Shown here: positions 34,632 through 45,971 of the stretch, piece after piece
How the letters are laid out: each line of letters starts with the position of its first letter
How positions within the stretch are numbered: position 1 is the stretch's first letter
Source of the DNA: Pyxicephalus adspersus
Taxonomy: Eukaryota; Chordata; Amphibia; Anura; Pyxicephalidae
Length of the DNA: 64,000 bases
Direction of reading: 5' to 3'
Assembly (NCBI RefSeq): GCF_032062135.1
Contig: NC_092860.1
Span: forward strand, 71,604,706 to 71,668,705
The notes under the pieces: model-generated
The model's database searches: none
The model's input: the letters and a program-made list of their open reading frames with translations, nothing else
Told to the model about the DNA's origin: nothing
Program-made: the position numbers and the translations under genes

Positions 34632-35216
34632 GTAAAAGTATCCCAGTGTGTTGTTTAGGAATTACATGTAATCATTACATTTTTCTAATATTTATTTACA
34701 AAAAGAAAGGCATGAAAATGTATAAATATTTAAACAACAATCTCAATTACCATCTTTAAGGCTCGTTCTACATGGATGGTTTTAAAAATGCATATAGTTC
34801 CTACCAGGTTTACATATGTTTTTATGCACTTTTATAAGGGTTTTAAAGCTTGACTTTACAACACTAAAAAACTTTAAAAAAAAACGCCTATGACGCGTTT
34901 TTCTGCAAATTCCCCCGATTTTACATAAGCGTTTATAAAGTTTCATTTTTAACCCTGTCAGGGAATGAGTACAGGGGTACATAAAAACCTTTCATAAAAA
35001 GCCTAAAAAGGCTTGTAAAAGCCTCCATTGAGTTCAACAGAAGCGTTTTCCTGCGTTTTAATTTTTTAAAGGTTGCAAACAACGTTTAAAATAAAGCTCA
35101 TAAACGTGCCTGAAGGAAACGTCCTGGTGTAGATTAGCCCATTGGAATGCATGGGGATTTCAAACATGGGCTTTAAAAGCCTTAGGTTAAACGCTGGGGG
35201 AACAGTCCATGAAGAC

Positions 35217-36258
35217 CAGGGGTGTCAAACTCAAATACACAGAGGGACGAAATTAAAAACTCAGACCGAGTCGGGAGCCAAACTTGAAATTTATTTTAAA
35301 AATAGCAAGTAATTCCTTCGAATTAACCCCCTAAGGGGTGTTCCCGAGTGTGACTCGGGGCCGGAAAAATTGCAAAAAGCGGTAATCCCGAGTCACACTC
35401 GGGGTACCTTTGGGGGTCCCCCTTACCTGATTAAATAAATATAATTATCATACCTGGGAGTTAATCCTAAGAATTACAAGCCCACAATATAAACAAAAAT
35501 TTCTATGCAAAAAAAATAGGATCACTTTTTGCATCAAAAAATTACAGAATTAGAACGCTAGGGGGGTTAAATATAAAATATTTTTATATGGAAACGGAGG
35601 TATTGTTTAACATGCAATCTGGAACAAGAGAATACTTGGCAATGCAATGTAAGCACTAAATGGCCCCTAGCTACAGTTCTTAAATAGATTTGAATAAAGA
35701 TGGCATGAATGTTAATAATCAATTGACACCAAGAAGTGAAATGTTACTCATGCATAAATTATGTGCTTATATCTGATATCTTCAAAACTGTTGTTGGAAA
35801 AATAAAAAAGAAAGTTATTTACAAAGGAGACAGAAAAGAGACATCTCTTTTTGATGGTTTCACACATTTCACACAGATGATTACCTTGTACTTCATTTTT
35901 TGTTTCCTGCAGATCTGAGTAATTTTATTTCTCCTGCTGTGAGCTAGGAATAGCGACCAGTCTCAGAAGAGAAACAAGACAAGTGATGCAGGGACTTTAA
36001 TTCCCAGCATTACTCGCGTCTATGGAACAGCCCAATGCGGAGCCGCATAACCAGACAGCTGTTCCATAGACGCGAGATGTGAGTGATGCCTGGACTGCAG
36101 TTCCCAGCATTACTTGTGTCTTTAGAGCTCTGTGGACGTGAGTTGTGGTAGGGGCATCACTCACTGCAGAAGGCATTGGCAGGCAGGCGCCATTCATTTT
36201 CCCAAAACCTCAGGAGGCCAAACAAAATTACCTTGCGGGCCAGAGTTTAACACCCCTG
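35217..36258. mobile_element. hAT element, 1,042 bp, 8-bp target duplication
   Basis: Ends are CAGGGGTGTCAAACTC (left) and GAGTTTAACACCCCTG (right), inverted repeats of the hAT type. The flanking octamers are ATGAAGAC at 35,209-35,216 and ATGTAGAC at 36,259-36,266, an 8-bp duplication with one mismatch as hAT transposases make. No transposase frame is present, so it is non-autonomous. The interior contains a further TTAA-type insertion and a palindromic stretch near 36,000-36,130. Confidence 0.88.
35324..35572. mobile_element. TTAA-bounded MITE nested inside the hAT
   Basis: Left end TTAACCCCCTAAGGGG and right end CGCTAGGGGGGTTAA form inverted termini with TTAA at both ends, as in piggyBac-type insertions. 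Inside are inverted GAGTGTGACTCGGG blocks. About 245 bp with no coding capacity. Confidence 0.7.
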
Positions 36259-36309
36259 ATGTAGACTAAGCCTAATTCAAATTTCCATTCCTAAACTGTT
36301 ATAATAATG

Positions 36310-37469
36310 CATAGTTTTTTTTTTTTTTGTTTTTTTTTTGTATTTTTTTTTACTATGGACAGGCAAGGAGATACCACAAGAGTTGATAAATAGGTGCAAC
36401 CCATAGTGACAGAATACATAACTTTGTCAGGGGATCCAGGTGTTGAGGTACCACATTCCAGTAGATTTTTAAGGCAAGCATTGAAAACAATAAGGGATTT
36501 TTACTTACAAACAAGCTACATGGTAAAATCCAAAATTAAATTTTACACAAAAATCGATAAAACAGACATGCAAAGGCTGTTTCCAGATTGCTATAGCTGC
36601 ATTTTAGATAGGACATCGCGTTTGAGTAATACAAACATTCAATAAAAAAACAGCAATGCACAAATTTGCTTTCTGTGAAAACGAACCTTTCCAATGTGTT
36701 TTTCAGACCCATTTTCCCCAAAATTAGACTTTTGAACACTTCTTTAATGTTAAGAAAACTTTCTTCTGTTTTCTCATAGTGGCCAAGTGACCATCTTTTA
36801 GTATTGGAAAGTGTCTGTAAATGGATATTGCCAGTACTGTACTTCTGACCTTGCCCTTTACCACATACAAAAAATTCAGCTCACTGAATACGCATGTTGC
36901 TATGACATTCTGCTCCTTTTGGGGCTGTATTGCAGTTTTCACTGTTCAGGCACTTATGATTATATAACAATATAAGTGTCCCTAAACAAAAAAGTAAACT
37001 CTAACTCCAAGGCTGCACCATTTCTCAATATGAAATATTTTTGCAACACAGCTTTTTTGTCTGATTTTGTGCAGACAGAATTTAAACCTGTCCCTAAGTG
37101 CTCTATAAATGGTAACTCAATGTAGGTGCCTTGTAGTGGCATTTCAAGCAGTGGAAGAAAATTAATATTCAGTAGAGCCAAACCCTCTACAGATACATTT
37201 AGATGATAGGAAATAACTTTATGCATATTTTAATCAGTTTTGACATTTCTACATAAAGAAAAAGGAAAAAGAGAATGCTAATCAGATTTCACTAATCATG
37301 TTTACTAATCACTATTCATACCCTGATATGAGTCAATATGAATGAAATAAGAAAAGCCAGGGTATACAATACATTGCCACAAAAAAAATACCCTGGCTTT
37401 TCTTCTTTCCTATTTCAATACATATCTTTTTGAGAAGTTTTCAGTTTTTACTTTCTATTTATTCTACAG
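36310..37469. other. ARHGEF18 intron, no gene seen
   Basis: A T-rich tract at 36,316-36,351; otherwise ordinary sequence. The open frames here are short and in antisense. Confidence 0.45.
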
Positions 37470-37523
37470 TCTGATATACCAGTGTTGGAAAACAGCAATC
37501 CTTCCACAACCCAAGAATCTGAG
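37470..37523 (+). CDS. arhgef18: ARHGEF18 small linker exon
   Basis: Acceptor TTTATTCTACAG, donor TCTGAG|GTAATA, 18 codons in phase 0: SDIPVLENSNPSTTQESE (residues 603-620). Human ARHGEF18 has SDIPGSSEE...TESD in the same position. Confidence 0.9.
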
Positions 37524-39123
37524 GTAATAAAATTACCATTGAAAAATGCTACAACCATTAAAGTTTAAAACAGTCTGTCAATAATCCTAAATTGGTAGGC
37601 ATTTCTTCCTTCCTGTTTTACCCTCTTTTTTGATTGGAATTTAGATTTGATGGACCTTTCATACACATGACTTCATGATATTTACAAATTTTTAAATTAA
37701 ACTCAAAATTGAATACAATCCGATGACTTCTGATTTTTTCCTTATATTCACATCCAATCGGAAGTGAAAATAAGATGAACTTCACTTTGTCAAGCTATGG
37801 AGTTGTTTTGCAAACTTTACTTTAGAGCATTCCATTTTATTTTAACTTACCTAAATTCTTAAATATTTTTTACATAGGAAATCCCTAAAAATATTTTAAT
37901 AATATTGTCAAGGTATATTTAGAAAAGATATCTGATGGCTGTCATTTATGGCTTTAAGCAAATTCATTCCCCAAAGGACCTTCTGTCTTTTTTTTTTTTT
38001 TTCCCCACAATAAAAATTTTCCGATAACAATAACTGTGATCTCCCCAGCTAGATGTCGATTGAGTTTTTACAGAAGCACAGTTGATCTTCTCTTCCATTT
38101 TTACAAATTGGCTTGTTACACTGTAGACTGTAGTTGGTTCCTTGACCACTTGAAATTGATGTAAAAATCTCTATAGTGACTATGAAGACTAGACTGTCTG
38201 TTACTGGACATGCTGTCTATTTGCATCCTGTAAAAAAAAGGCTGACAAGACGGATACAAAAGTTAAAATCAGTATTTTATGGGGATAAAAACATGGCCCA
38301 TTGCTCTAGCAAAGTTACCTGGTATTCATTTAGGGGTGATATCTGCTGTCTTTTCAGATTCCTTGTAATTACTAATTCTTGGAAAATTTGGATTTGTTCC
38401 TTGTTATGGTACAGCAGATTTTTTAGCCTGGTTTGCATTGACAGATATTTACTTCTAATTTACCCTAAAGGTAAACGTGAAGGGGATTTATTAGCTGACT
38501 CATTGTGTTAGAAATTGTCTTGAGTTCGGTTGCTTGTAGATAAATATATTGGTAAACAATCAATTGTACAGAAGTTGTCTTATTTGTAAAAACACCAAGT
38601 TACCAGACTGGAATCTATTTTGAATCTCAATCATGTCCTATTTAGGAATAAATGATTGAAAGGGGACATTTCTATACATGTGGGACAGTGTTTTGGAACT
38701 TCCGACAAAACAATGACAATTACTAATTAGAATATAATTAGCTAGCCAAGAGCCAAGTTAGCAGTGGGTATTTTCAAGTGTACTAAGCTTTAGAAGGTTC
38801 TGTTGTCAGATTGTCTGTACAAGCAGTATCGGACAAGGCTTCTAGTGTAATAGTTTGTGAAACACAACTTCAGCCGGATCTTTAGGAACATGCTCCAAAA
38901 TCTGCGCTGATTGGACCCTAATTTTCTTTATTTTGGACGAAAGAGCCTTGAGTCATTAGGACATACCCATATATAAATGGATAATAGGGAATATATAGGT
39001 GCTTTTTCATGGACTTAATATTTTTTTTTTTTTTTGTGTCTGCCATATTGTTTCTAAATAATTATTTAGTATTGTTTCTTCATAGTGATTGTTAAACATG
39101 CTGACCTTGATATATCCTTACAG
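37524..39123. other. ARHGEF18 intron, no feature seen
   Basis: No exon or transposon recognised. Open frames at 37,964-38,149 (-) and 38,176-38,511 (+) have no recognisable similarity. Confidence 0.45.
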
Positions 39124-39171
39124 CTCGTCAACAAGATGCAGACACTATTGCAGCTACTGTATAGTCTACAG
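39124..39171 (+). CDS. arhgef18: ARHGEF18 exon, start of C-terminal coiled coil
   Basis: Acceptor GATATATCCTTACAG, donor CTACAG|GTAAGT. Sixteen codons, LVNKMQTLLQLLYSLQ (residues 621-636), matching human ELVQRIQTLSQLLLNLQ. Leucine-heptad pattern. Confidence 0.93.
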
Positions 39172-39401
39172 GTAAGTGACCTCTTTATGGTTTATGGTTG
39201 TTCACTGTTATGAAGTTATATTTGTCAGTAAATGCAATAATTTGATCTACTTTTTTTTCTTTTTTTTTTTAAATATATGTCTAATATATTAGACTAGCCA
39301 TTTATAATAATAACATTGTGTTTGTCACTTTGATCTGCAGCATTGTCTTTTAAAGCCTAATTAAATATGTACTGTTTTTTTTTTTTATTTGTTTGTTTTA
39401 G

Positions 39402-39866
39402 TCTATTGTAACACAACAAGACAGCTACTTTGAGATTCAGAGAGAACGTGAGAAGCAACTGAGACAGCAATCATCTAGGGGCAATTGGTTGCTGGAGCAG
39501 GAGAAGCAACGTAATTTTGAAAAGCAAAGGGAGGAGTTGGCCAATGTACAAAAACAGCAGGAGCAACTGAAACAAGAAAAGCAGCGATGGGAGCGTGAAA
39601 GGACTAAGGTACAAAGAGATATGGAGGCTGCTGAGCTGAGGCTACGGCAAAGAGAGGAGGCTTCACGGATAGAAAAAGAAAAGTTCGACCAGGAGCGGTC
39701 AGACTTAGAAAAACAAAGACAAGCTTATCAACATGATTTGGAGAGGCTACGTGAGGCACAAAGAGCGGTCGAGAAGGACAGAGAACGATTGGAGCAGTTG
39801 AAAAAGATGAAAAAAACAAGTGTTAGTGCTGGTTCCTTTTCACCAGACATGGTCCAGGTTACTTTG
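39402..39866 (+). CDS. arhgef18: ARHGEF18 large coiled-coil exon
   Basis: Acceptor TTTGTTTGTTTTAG, donor ACTTTG|GTAAGA, 155 codons (residues 637-791). It begins [20 protein letters not shown] and contains [17 protein letters not shown] and [20 protein letters not shown]. The Glu/Lys/Arg/Gln-rich heptads form a long coiled coil, conserved with human ARHGEF18. In the human protein the C-terminal region mediates junctional partner binding and regulation; that is established for the family, not seen here. Confidence 0.97.
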
Positions 39867-39980
39867 GTAAGAGTTTATTTTCTTCATGGTTTGGTAAAAC
39901 CTATTTTTGTTAGTGTACTCATTAATTTATGGCCTAAAATTTCATTTCAACACAAGAAATAATAAGTACTCTAAAGTCTA

Positions 39981-40119
39981 CTAGATTGTAAGCTCTTCGG
40001 GGCAGTGTCCCCTCCTCCAGTGTCACTGTCTGTATTTGTTTGTCATTTGCAAACCTTATTTATTGTACAGGGCTGCGTAATATGTTGGTTCTTTAAAAAA
40101 CCCGTTTAATAATAATAAG
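39981..40119 (+). mobile_element. SINE/LINE-tail repeat ending in (AAT)n
   Basis: Begins AGATTGTAAGCTCTTCGGGG, continues GTGTCACTGTCTGTATTTG and GGGCTGCGTAATATGTTGG, and ends in AATAATAATAA. This module is abundant in amphibian genomes. The tail type also appears near 2,290-2,350. Confidence 0.65.
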
Positions 40120-40263
40120 GTCGATCAAGGCAGTCTTACATTTTTGCTACTTTGTCTACAATGGTGGATAATATAAAAAGTGATTTGAATGCTCAGGCCG
40201 CATCGTAGTTGTTTTGCCAGGTGAGCAAAGCTGGCAGGTCCACCCTTCCGTTTTATCCATCCA

Positions 40264-42420
40264 TGATTTCATAGTTACATAGTTGAAAAAAGACATAAGT
40301 GCATCAAGTTCAACCACTAGGGAAATAAACATATCTCAGATATAAGACCCTATAAGACAGCGGTCCCCAACCACCGGGCCGCGGCCCACTACCGGTCCGC
40401 GGCGGTGTTTTCAGTGGGCCGCGAGTACATGATCCATTATTGAAAACGAAGCGGCACCCAACCACCATCCGCGGACCGGAAGTGGTCCGCAGCGGTGTTT
40501 GTATGAGATGCCGGTAAATGTACACAGTAGTCTGTGTACAAGCAATGCGAGCACATGACATGCAGCTCGATTGGCTGTCAGATGTCATGTGATCGCTTTG
40601 AAGCAGCAGAGGTGCACAGAGAGAAAAGAGAAGACGCCAGAGTATGTCTTCTCTTTTCTCTCTGTGCACCCCCAAATCCCCCCCCCCCCCCGGTCCTCAG
40701 AGAAATTTCCTTCCGTGAAACCGGTCCCTGGGGCCAAAAAGGTTGGGGACCGCTGCTATAAGACATAGTTGGTCCAGGGGAAGGCAAAAAAAACCCTGGT
40801 ACAATTTGCTTCAATGGGAAAAAATTCCTTCCTGATTCCATGAGGCAAGTGGATGTTCCCCTGGATCAACAGTCACTGGTATTTTTATTTTAAAGCCTTA
40901 ATACCCAGTTATATTCTGTGCTTCTAGAAAAGCATCCAGCTTTTTCTTAAAGCAATCTATAGTAGTTGCTTAAACTACTTCCTGAGGGAGCCTATTCTAC
41001 ATTTTCACAGATCTTACAGTGAAGAATCCCTTCCTTATCCAGAGCTTAAACTTCTTTTCCTCCAGATGCCCTCTTCTTTTTTGTAATGATCTCAAAAGTG
41101 AATAATGGGTAAGAGAGTTTTCTATATGGACCGTTTATATATTTATACAGGGTGATCATATCCTCCCTAAACATCTCTTCTTAAGGGCGAATTGATTGTT
41201 TATTTAATTTCCCCTCATAGCTGGTCTCCTTCATTCCTTTTAATAATTTAGTTGCCCTTCCCTGCACTTTCTCCAATTCAACAATGTCCTTTTCCGCTTC
41301 TGACTCCCCCAAATGTATTCCCCCTAGACAGTATGAAGCATGCATGTTGTTCACTCCCAAGTGCATAATATAACATTTATCTATATTAAATGTCATTTGC
41401 CACTTGGGTGCCCAAGCAAACTGTACATCTAAGTCTGCTTGTAGAATATAGATATCCTGTATGGACTTAATTCCATTACATAGTTTGGGGTCATCTGCAA
41501 ACACAAAAATGGTACTATCCCAAACTCTATATCATTTATACAGATATTAAACAGTAAAGGTACTGAACCCTGGGGTAGACCACTAATAGCCTTAGACAAT
41601 TAATAGAATGAATCATTAATTACAACTCCCTGGATGCGGTTTTTAAGCTAGTTTTCTATCCATTTACAGATTGACTTTTTTAAACCCTTTGACCCTAACT
41701 TGCATATTAACAGTCTGTGGGGTACAGTGTCAAATGCTTTAGCAAAGTCCAAGTACACTATATCAACTGCTACTCCACTGTCTACCTGTTAACTTTCTTC
41801 CTCATAAAAAGAAAGTAAATTTGTTTGACAATTTCTGTCCTTCTTGAAGCCATGCTGACTATTAACTATAATATTATTTTCTAGCAGAATCCCCTCTATG
41901 TGGTTCTTTATCAAACTCTCCAGGACCTTTCCAACTATGGATGTTGAACTAACCGGTCTGTAGGTACCTGGTAATGACTTTGCTCCCTTTTTGAAGATAG
42001 GAACCACATTTGCCTTATACCAATCCATCAGTACCTTGCCATTGACTAGAGTCTCCAAAAAATTAGAAATAATGGCTTTGAAATAACCAAGCTCAGCTCT
42101 TTGAGGACACTTGGATGTAATCCATCAGGTCCTGGTGCTTTGTCAATCATATCAATTCTGAGCCATTCTGACTCATTTAAGGCAGTAACATTGCTATTAT
42201 GAATTAGGACTTGAGCCCTGCCAAATTTCGAATATAAACTTTTGAAATTAATAATCCCTTCCAACATAAACCTGTCCCCTGAATGTGTTACGGCTAGAAT
42301 ATGTAATATTTTTGGTTTCCTGTAGTGTAACATTTGTTTTGAAATCAGCAATTTGCAGAAGCACTCAGACTTGGTAGAGGGAAAGGAAGAATTAGAAGCC
42401 TTTGTGCTCAATACTACGTG
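40264..42420 (-). mobile_element. CR1/L2/Rex1-type LINE copy, minus strand
   Basis: Same family as 6.5-8.4 kb. The 3' tail is at the left (reverse complement of AACCTAACTAACTATGTAAC near 40,264-40,310). Reading leftward from 42,420: NSNVTALNESEWLRIDMIDK, KAPGPDGLHPSVLKELS, VVPIFKKGAKSLPGTYRPVS, then IIVNSQHGFKKDR and the catalytic-box remnant FADDPKLCNG near 41,490. Many frame breaks; inactive. A hAT element interrupts its 3' region. Confidence 0.85.
40358..40755. mobile_element. hAT MITE, 398 bp, inserted in the LINE tail
   Basis: Terminal inverted repeats CAGCGGTCCCCAACC and GGTTGGGGACCGCTG. The 8-bp target duplication CTATAAGA is exact at 40,350-40,357 and 40,756-40,763. The interior contains inverted GGCCGCGG/CCGCGG and poly-C blocks but no transposase. 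The perfect duplication suggests a comparatively recent insertion into an older LINE. Confidence 0.93.
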
Positions 42421-42593
42421 TTGATGGATTTGCTATTGACAGGATCCAAGTGACAGAGGCATGAGGTCTGCTACTTCCTTCTCTCACCAGTTATGGGTTA
42501 GGAGGGAGGCAATACCTTCAAGTTTTTATTAGCAAAAAATCACGTCTGTGTGGTAAAATAGCCAATTTTTTTATTTATTTAGTTTTTTGTATA

Positions 42594-42943
42594 CAGGTTG
42601 ACAATCAAAAATCCGGCAACCTCTGGACCTGAGCAGTGTCAGGTTTCTTTTAAATTCCGGATTTTTTTTTTATACTTTTTATACCTCCACACACAGACCA
42701 GTCTTCCTCTCACAGCACCGCAGACTTCTGGCACAGTTCAAGGGAGCAGGCAGCAGGGACGTCTCAGCATGTATTTAGTGTAGCAAGCAAGACCTAACAG
42801 CTGTTTCTGCAGAACAGCGCCAGCAAAACCTTAGTGGACAAACAGTGTAATTCTGTCCCTGCATTGAAAATGCGATCTGAAATTCATGCCAGGTAACTGG
42901 AGGGCCCGGATTATCGATGGCTGGATTTTCAATTGTCAACCTG
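42594..42943. mobile_element. Tigger-like MITE, copy 1
   Basis: Ends CAGGTTGACAATCAAAAATC and its inverted counterpart ATTTTCAATTGTCAACCTG. The same 300-350-bp element recurs at 52,479-52,788 and 52,963-53,303. The CAGGTTGA start and TA target preference resemble the pogo/Tigger branch of Tc1/mariner. No transposase present. Confidence 0.8.
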
Positions 42944-43100
42944 TTTTTTACTGTTTATGCAGCCTGACTTCATTTACAGTTGCACGAGCCAAAAATGATT
43001 TATCATATATTCCAATATGTTGCATACACTTTTATTCACCATTATTGCAAAGATTTTTACATTTATTTTTTTAATTTTTTTCCCTCTTTCTTTTTTGTAG

Positions 43101-43437
43101 GGTTTAACACCGTCCGCAAGTTTTAACGGTGAAGGGATGCAAAGTCTAGAAGGGGCAGGTCAGCTTGTCATGAAACCTTTATCAAAGACCAGTGCATCTG
43201 TATCTGCAGCTGATTACCTAGAGAGACCTGAAGTTATGCGTCGGGACAGTAATTCCACAGACACGAGGCCAGCTTTGAAAAATGATGTGCCTATACATTT
43301 GTTAAGTGCAACCAATCAGATTCAAAAGCAGGCATTACCTACAAAACAGCAGATTCCCACTAAACTGGCGGCCCTGAGCAAAAGCGGGAAGGAAAAAGCT
43401 AGCAGAGGAAAAGCCTCACATCGTACAGATAGTTCAG
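43101..43437 (+). CDS. arhgef18: ARHGEF18 exon, C-terminal disordered region
   Basis: Acceptor TTTCTTTTTTGTAG, donor TTCAG|GTCAGC. Encodes GLTPSASFNGEGMQSLEG, YLERPEVMRRDSNSTDTRPA, DVPIHLLSATNQIQKQALPT and QQIPTKLAALSKSGKEKA (residues 792-903). Human ARHGEF18 shares SFNGEG, ERPEVARRDS, DVPIQLLSATNQ and QQIPTKLA. Serine/basic-rich, no fold expected. Confidence 0.96.
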
Positions 43438-43786
43438 GTCAGCACTTATATCAACCTTTTGTCATTTGTTATTTGTATACAAAGGAACTTTGTTTTTTAA
43501 AAACATATTTTAAAATAAAAAAAATTATTAAAAAATACCTATTTAAAATTAATATAAATTGAGGACCAATTATATTTAGCATGTATATTTTTTAATTCTG
43601 TTGCCTACAAGAGAACTACATAATGTCAGAGCATGTTACCACAAAATGCTAATGTGAATTGGTGACTAGTGTCGAACTTCAAGCTCTCAAAGTGGCACTT
43701 GCCAACTACCACCTGCTGAACTTTATTGATGTAAAGTAAATAGGGGGACCAAATTTTAATTTTACTTTTCTGTAATTTCATCACAG

Positions 43787-43906
43787 CATCTATAGATCAC
43801 AGGCTTCTTTTCCCATCTAAGCTATCTGGAAAAGATGAAAGTACAATAAGGAGCAGACGATCAGCAAGTCCTAGTCTCACGAATAGTCTTACCTTTTTTC
43901 CCCAAG
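43787..43906 (+). CDS. arhgef18: ARHGEF18 exon, C-terminal GKDEST region
   Basis: Acceptor TAATTTCATCACAG, donor CCAAG|GTAAGC. Encodes ASIDHRLLFPSKLSGKDEST and IRSRRSASPSLTNS (residues 904-943), corresponding to human [28 protein letters not shown] resembles a phosphorylation site (inference). Confidence 0.95.
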
Positions 43907-44429
43907 GTAAGCTTTCCATCAGGAACATATTTTACACTACTTATGCTTTGCACAACTGAAATTCTTTGACTTTAATGAATGTTTCACAATTGATTACCTT
44001 TTTTAACGCCATAAACCTTTATAGTTCATGAAATTTTTGCTTTTAAATTTCAGCTGCCCAATAAGATCTGCAAATGGAAAATACAGGCATTCTTTTCCTT
44101 TCTGTTCCTTTCTCATTGCTATAGCATAGCCATTACAGAGCAGTCTGTGTGTTCACTTATATATATGATAAATATGTTCAGTGTGTTGTTGTGCAGCTCA
44201 AAATTGGGACTTACTTGGACTTTTGTTCCTGGCTGCAATAGGAGAGAGAATTACCTAATGGAAACACAGCAAAATCAAATCTTAGCATGGTTTCTTACCT
44301 CATACTACAATTTTTTGTAGTACTCAGTATTTTGAGTATAAAAATATGGGGAAGATCAAAAATGCCTAGGGTCAGGTATTAATCCGACTATGGACAAATC
44401 TATTTTTGGAAATGCTTTGGGTACACCAG

Positions 44430-45740
44430 GTTTTTATTTTATTTATAATATTTTTTTTGGCAAAATAATAAATACAGTAAACATTATACCAATACCAAAA
44501 AAGTGCATACAGTTACATCAATGTATAAATTTCAAAGAATATTGAAATCAAAATACAGAAGCAATGAATAATGTAATCAGTGCACTATGGTGAACAACAA
44601 TTCACTCTGCCACTCTTTCTTTTTTCCATTTTCTTTGAGTACAGTTACATTTTTTTGCATAACAACAAAATAGGAGTAAAATAATAAGGGTAACCAAAGG
44701 AACCATACACCTTGCTGTTAACATTGTATCAACCTGGTGACAACTTGTGAACATCAAACTGAGAAATATTAAAATAACATACTATTGCTTTTACTACTTT
44801 TGAATCCCTCTTTGTGTGCTGTAGTTTTTGGCCTTGTCACTCATTCTACTCCAATATAAACCTAGGGCTCTTTTATCATACCAGACTAAGTGGCAAATTA
44901 ATTCCTAATATGCAATTCAGTGTGAGACAAAGTGTGTTTCAAATATGGCATCCAGGTACCAAAAAAATTTTGTGGATGGGTATCTAAGTGTTGGGTGGCT
45001 TCTGTTTTGTCTATTATCATTAGTGATTGGAGGTAGTTCTGGAGCTGAGTAAGAGTAGGGGGATTAGGTTCCAGCCAAGTCTTTAAGATATATTTCTTGG
45101 CTGCTAAAAGACAAAGGTGTTCAAGTTTTTATACCTTTCCCTGTTCATCAGTAGTAAAAGATGGGTCAGTAACAGAGTTTCCATGAAAAAAGGCTAAATG
45201 TGGTGATAGTTGCTTGTAAGTCCCCGTAACTACTTTCATGAACCCAAAAACTGACCTCCAAAAAGGAAATATCTGGGGACAATCCCATAATGCGTGCTCC
45301 AGGGGGGCCATAAGAAAATTAGATTTAGGACACGCATTCATACGATTAGAAATAACATGGGGCTTAGTTTTGAGGTCAAAGGCATTGTACACTCTATGAA
45401 TTATTTTGAATTGTACTTCTCTTCATTACTCGCTAACTATTGCCTTATGAATACAGTTCAAACTAGATTCTAGAGGTTCCAGCATCTCAGGGTACAAATT
45501 AGCTAAATACTCTGCCCAGCGGTGTACATATGACAACTCTTTTTCTGAGGCATTATCCATTAGTAAAGGATACATGTGTGATATAGAGTAGGAGTAGGAG
45601 CCTAAAAACACACCAGGTTGGTAGCATTGGAAACAATGCAGTTTACTGACCAAAGGCATGATCAGATCATGACCTGATGTACTATAATTTTGAAAAGTAA
45701 GTTGTTCTTTCCATATGCATCCTAATGCTTTAATTTTCCC
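44430..45740 (-). mobile_element. 5'-truncated L1 fragment, minus strand
   Basis: The minus strand encodes the end of an L1 ORF2: LVSKLHCFQCYQPGVFLG and LSYVHRWAEYLANLYPE (45,426-45,659), then the cysteine-motif remnant MNACPKSNFLMAPLEHALWDCPQ (given here in two parts: MNACPKSNFLMAPL and EHALWDCPQ, 45,250-45,350) typical of the L1 C-terminus. The 3' untranslated part and A-rich tail lie at 44,430-45,130. It sits in the last ARHGEF18 intron, antisense to the gene. Confidence 0.8.
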
Positions 45741-45807
45741 TTGGGTTTACAAATACCAGATCTTGCACATCTTAATTTTTTTTTTCACTTTGTGTTTTGC
45801 CTCATAG

Positions 45808-45971
45808 AACCTTCAGGACAAGGAGATCTCGCCACTGAGATGCCACCATATCATTCAAGCCTCTACCGGCAAAGTAGTGCTCATTTGCTTACACCCTCCA
45901 TTCCTCTTCCACCACCTCCTGCCCCAGCTACTGAGGAAGATACAAACAAAGAAGATGTTATATTTTTCTAG
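45808..45971 (+). CDS. arhgef18: ARHGEF18 last coding exon
   Basis: Acceptor TTGTGTTTTGCCTCATAG, stop TAG at 45,969-45,971. Encodes EPSGQGDLATEMPPYHSSLY, a proline-rich stretch TPSIPLPPPPAPATEE and the terminus DTNKEDVIFF (residues 944-997). Human ARHGEF18 ends in ...KEDVIFF, so the very C-terminus is strongly conserved. A hydrophobic carboxyl end of this kind could be a PDZ ligand (inference). The Pro-rich run could bind SH3 domains. Confidence 0.97.

Larger units (their letters stand above)
34757..36275. mobile_element. MITE with inverted ends, itself split by a hAT
   Basis: The left end TTAAGGCTCGTTCTACATGG is mirrored on the right by CCATG (35,206) plus GTAGACTAAGCCTAA (36,261-36,275), which become contiguous when the internal hAT is removed. 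The MITE without insert is about 470 bp. Its superfamily is uncertain. Confidence 0.65.

Noticed and set aside
35990..36130. Inverted GTCTATGGAACAG/CTGTTCCATAGAC blocks as a possible miRNA hairpin
   Set aside because: They lie within the hAT element interior, where inverted blocks are common. No evidence for a processed RNA.
39604..39819. Minus-strand frame opposite the coiled-coil exon
   Set aside because: It mirrors Glu/Lys/Gln-rich codons of the real exon.
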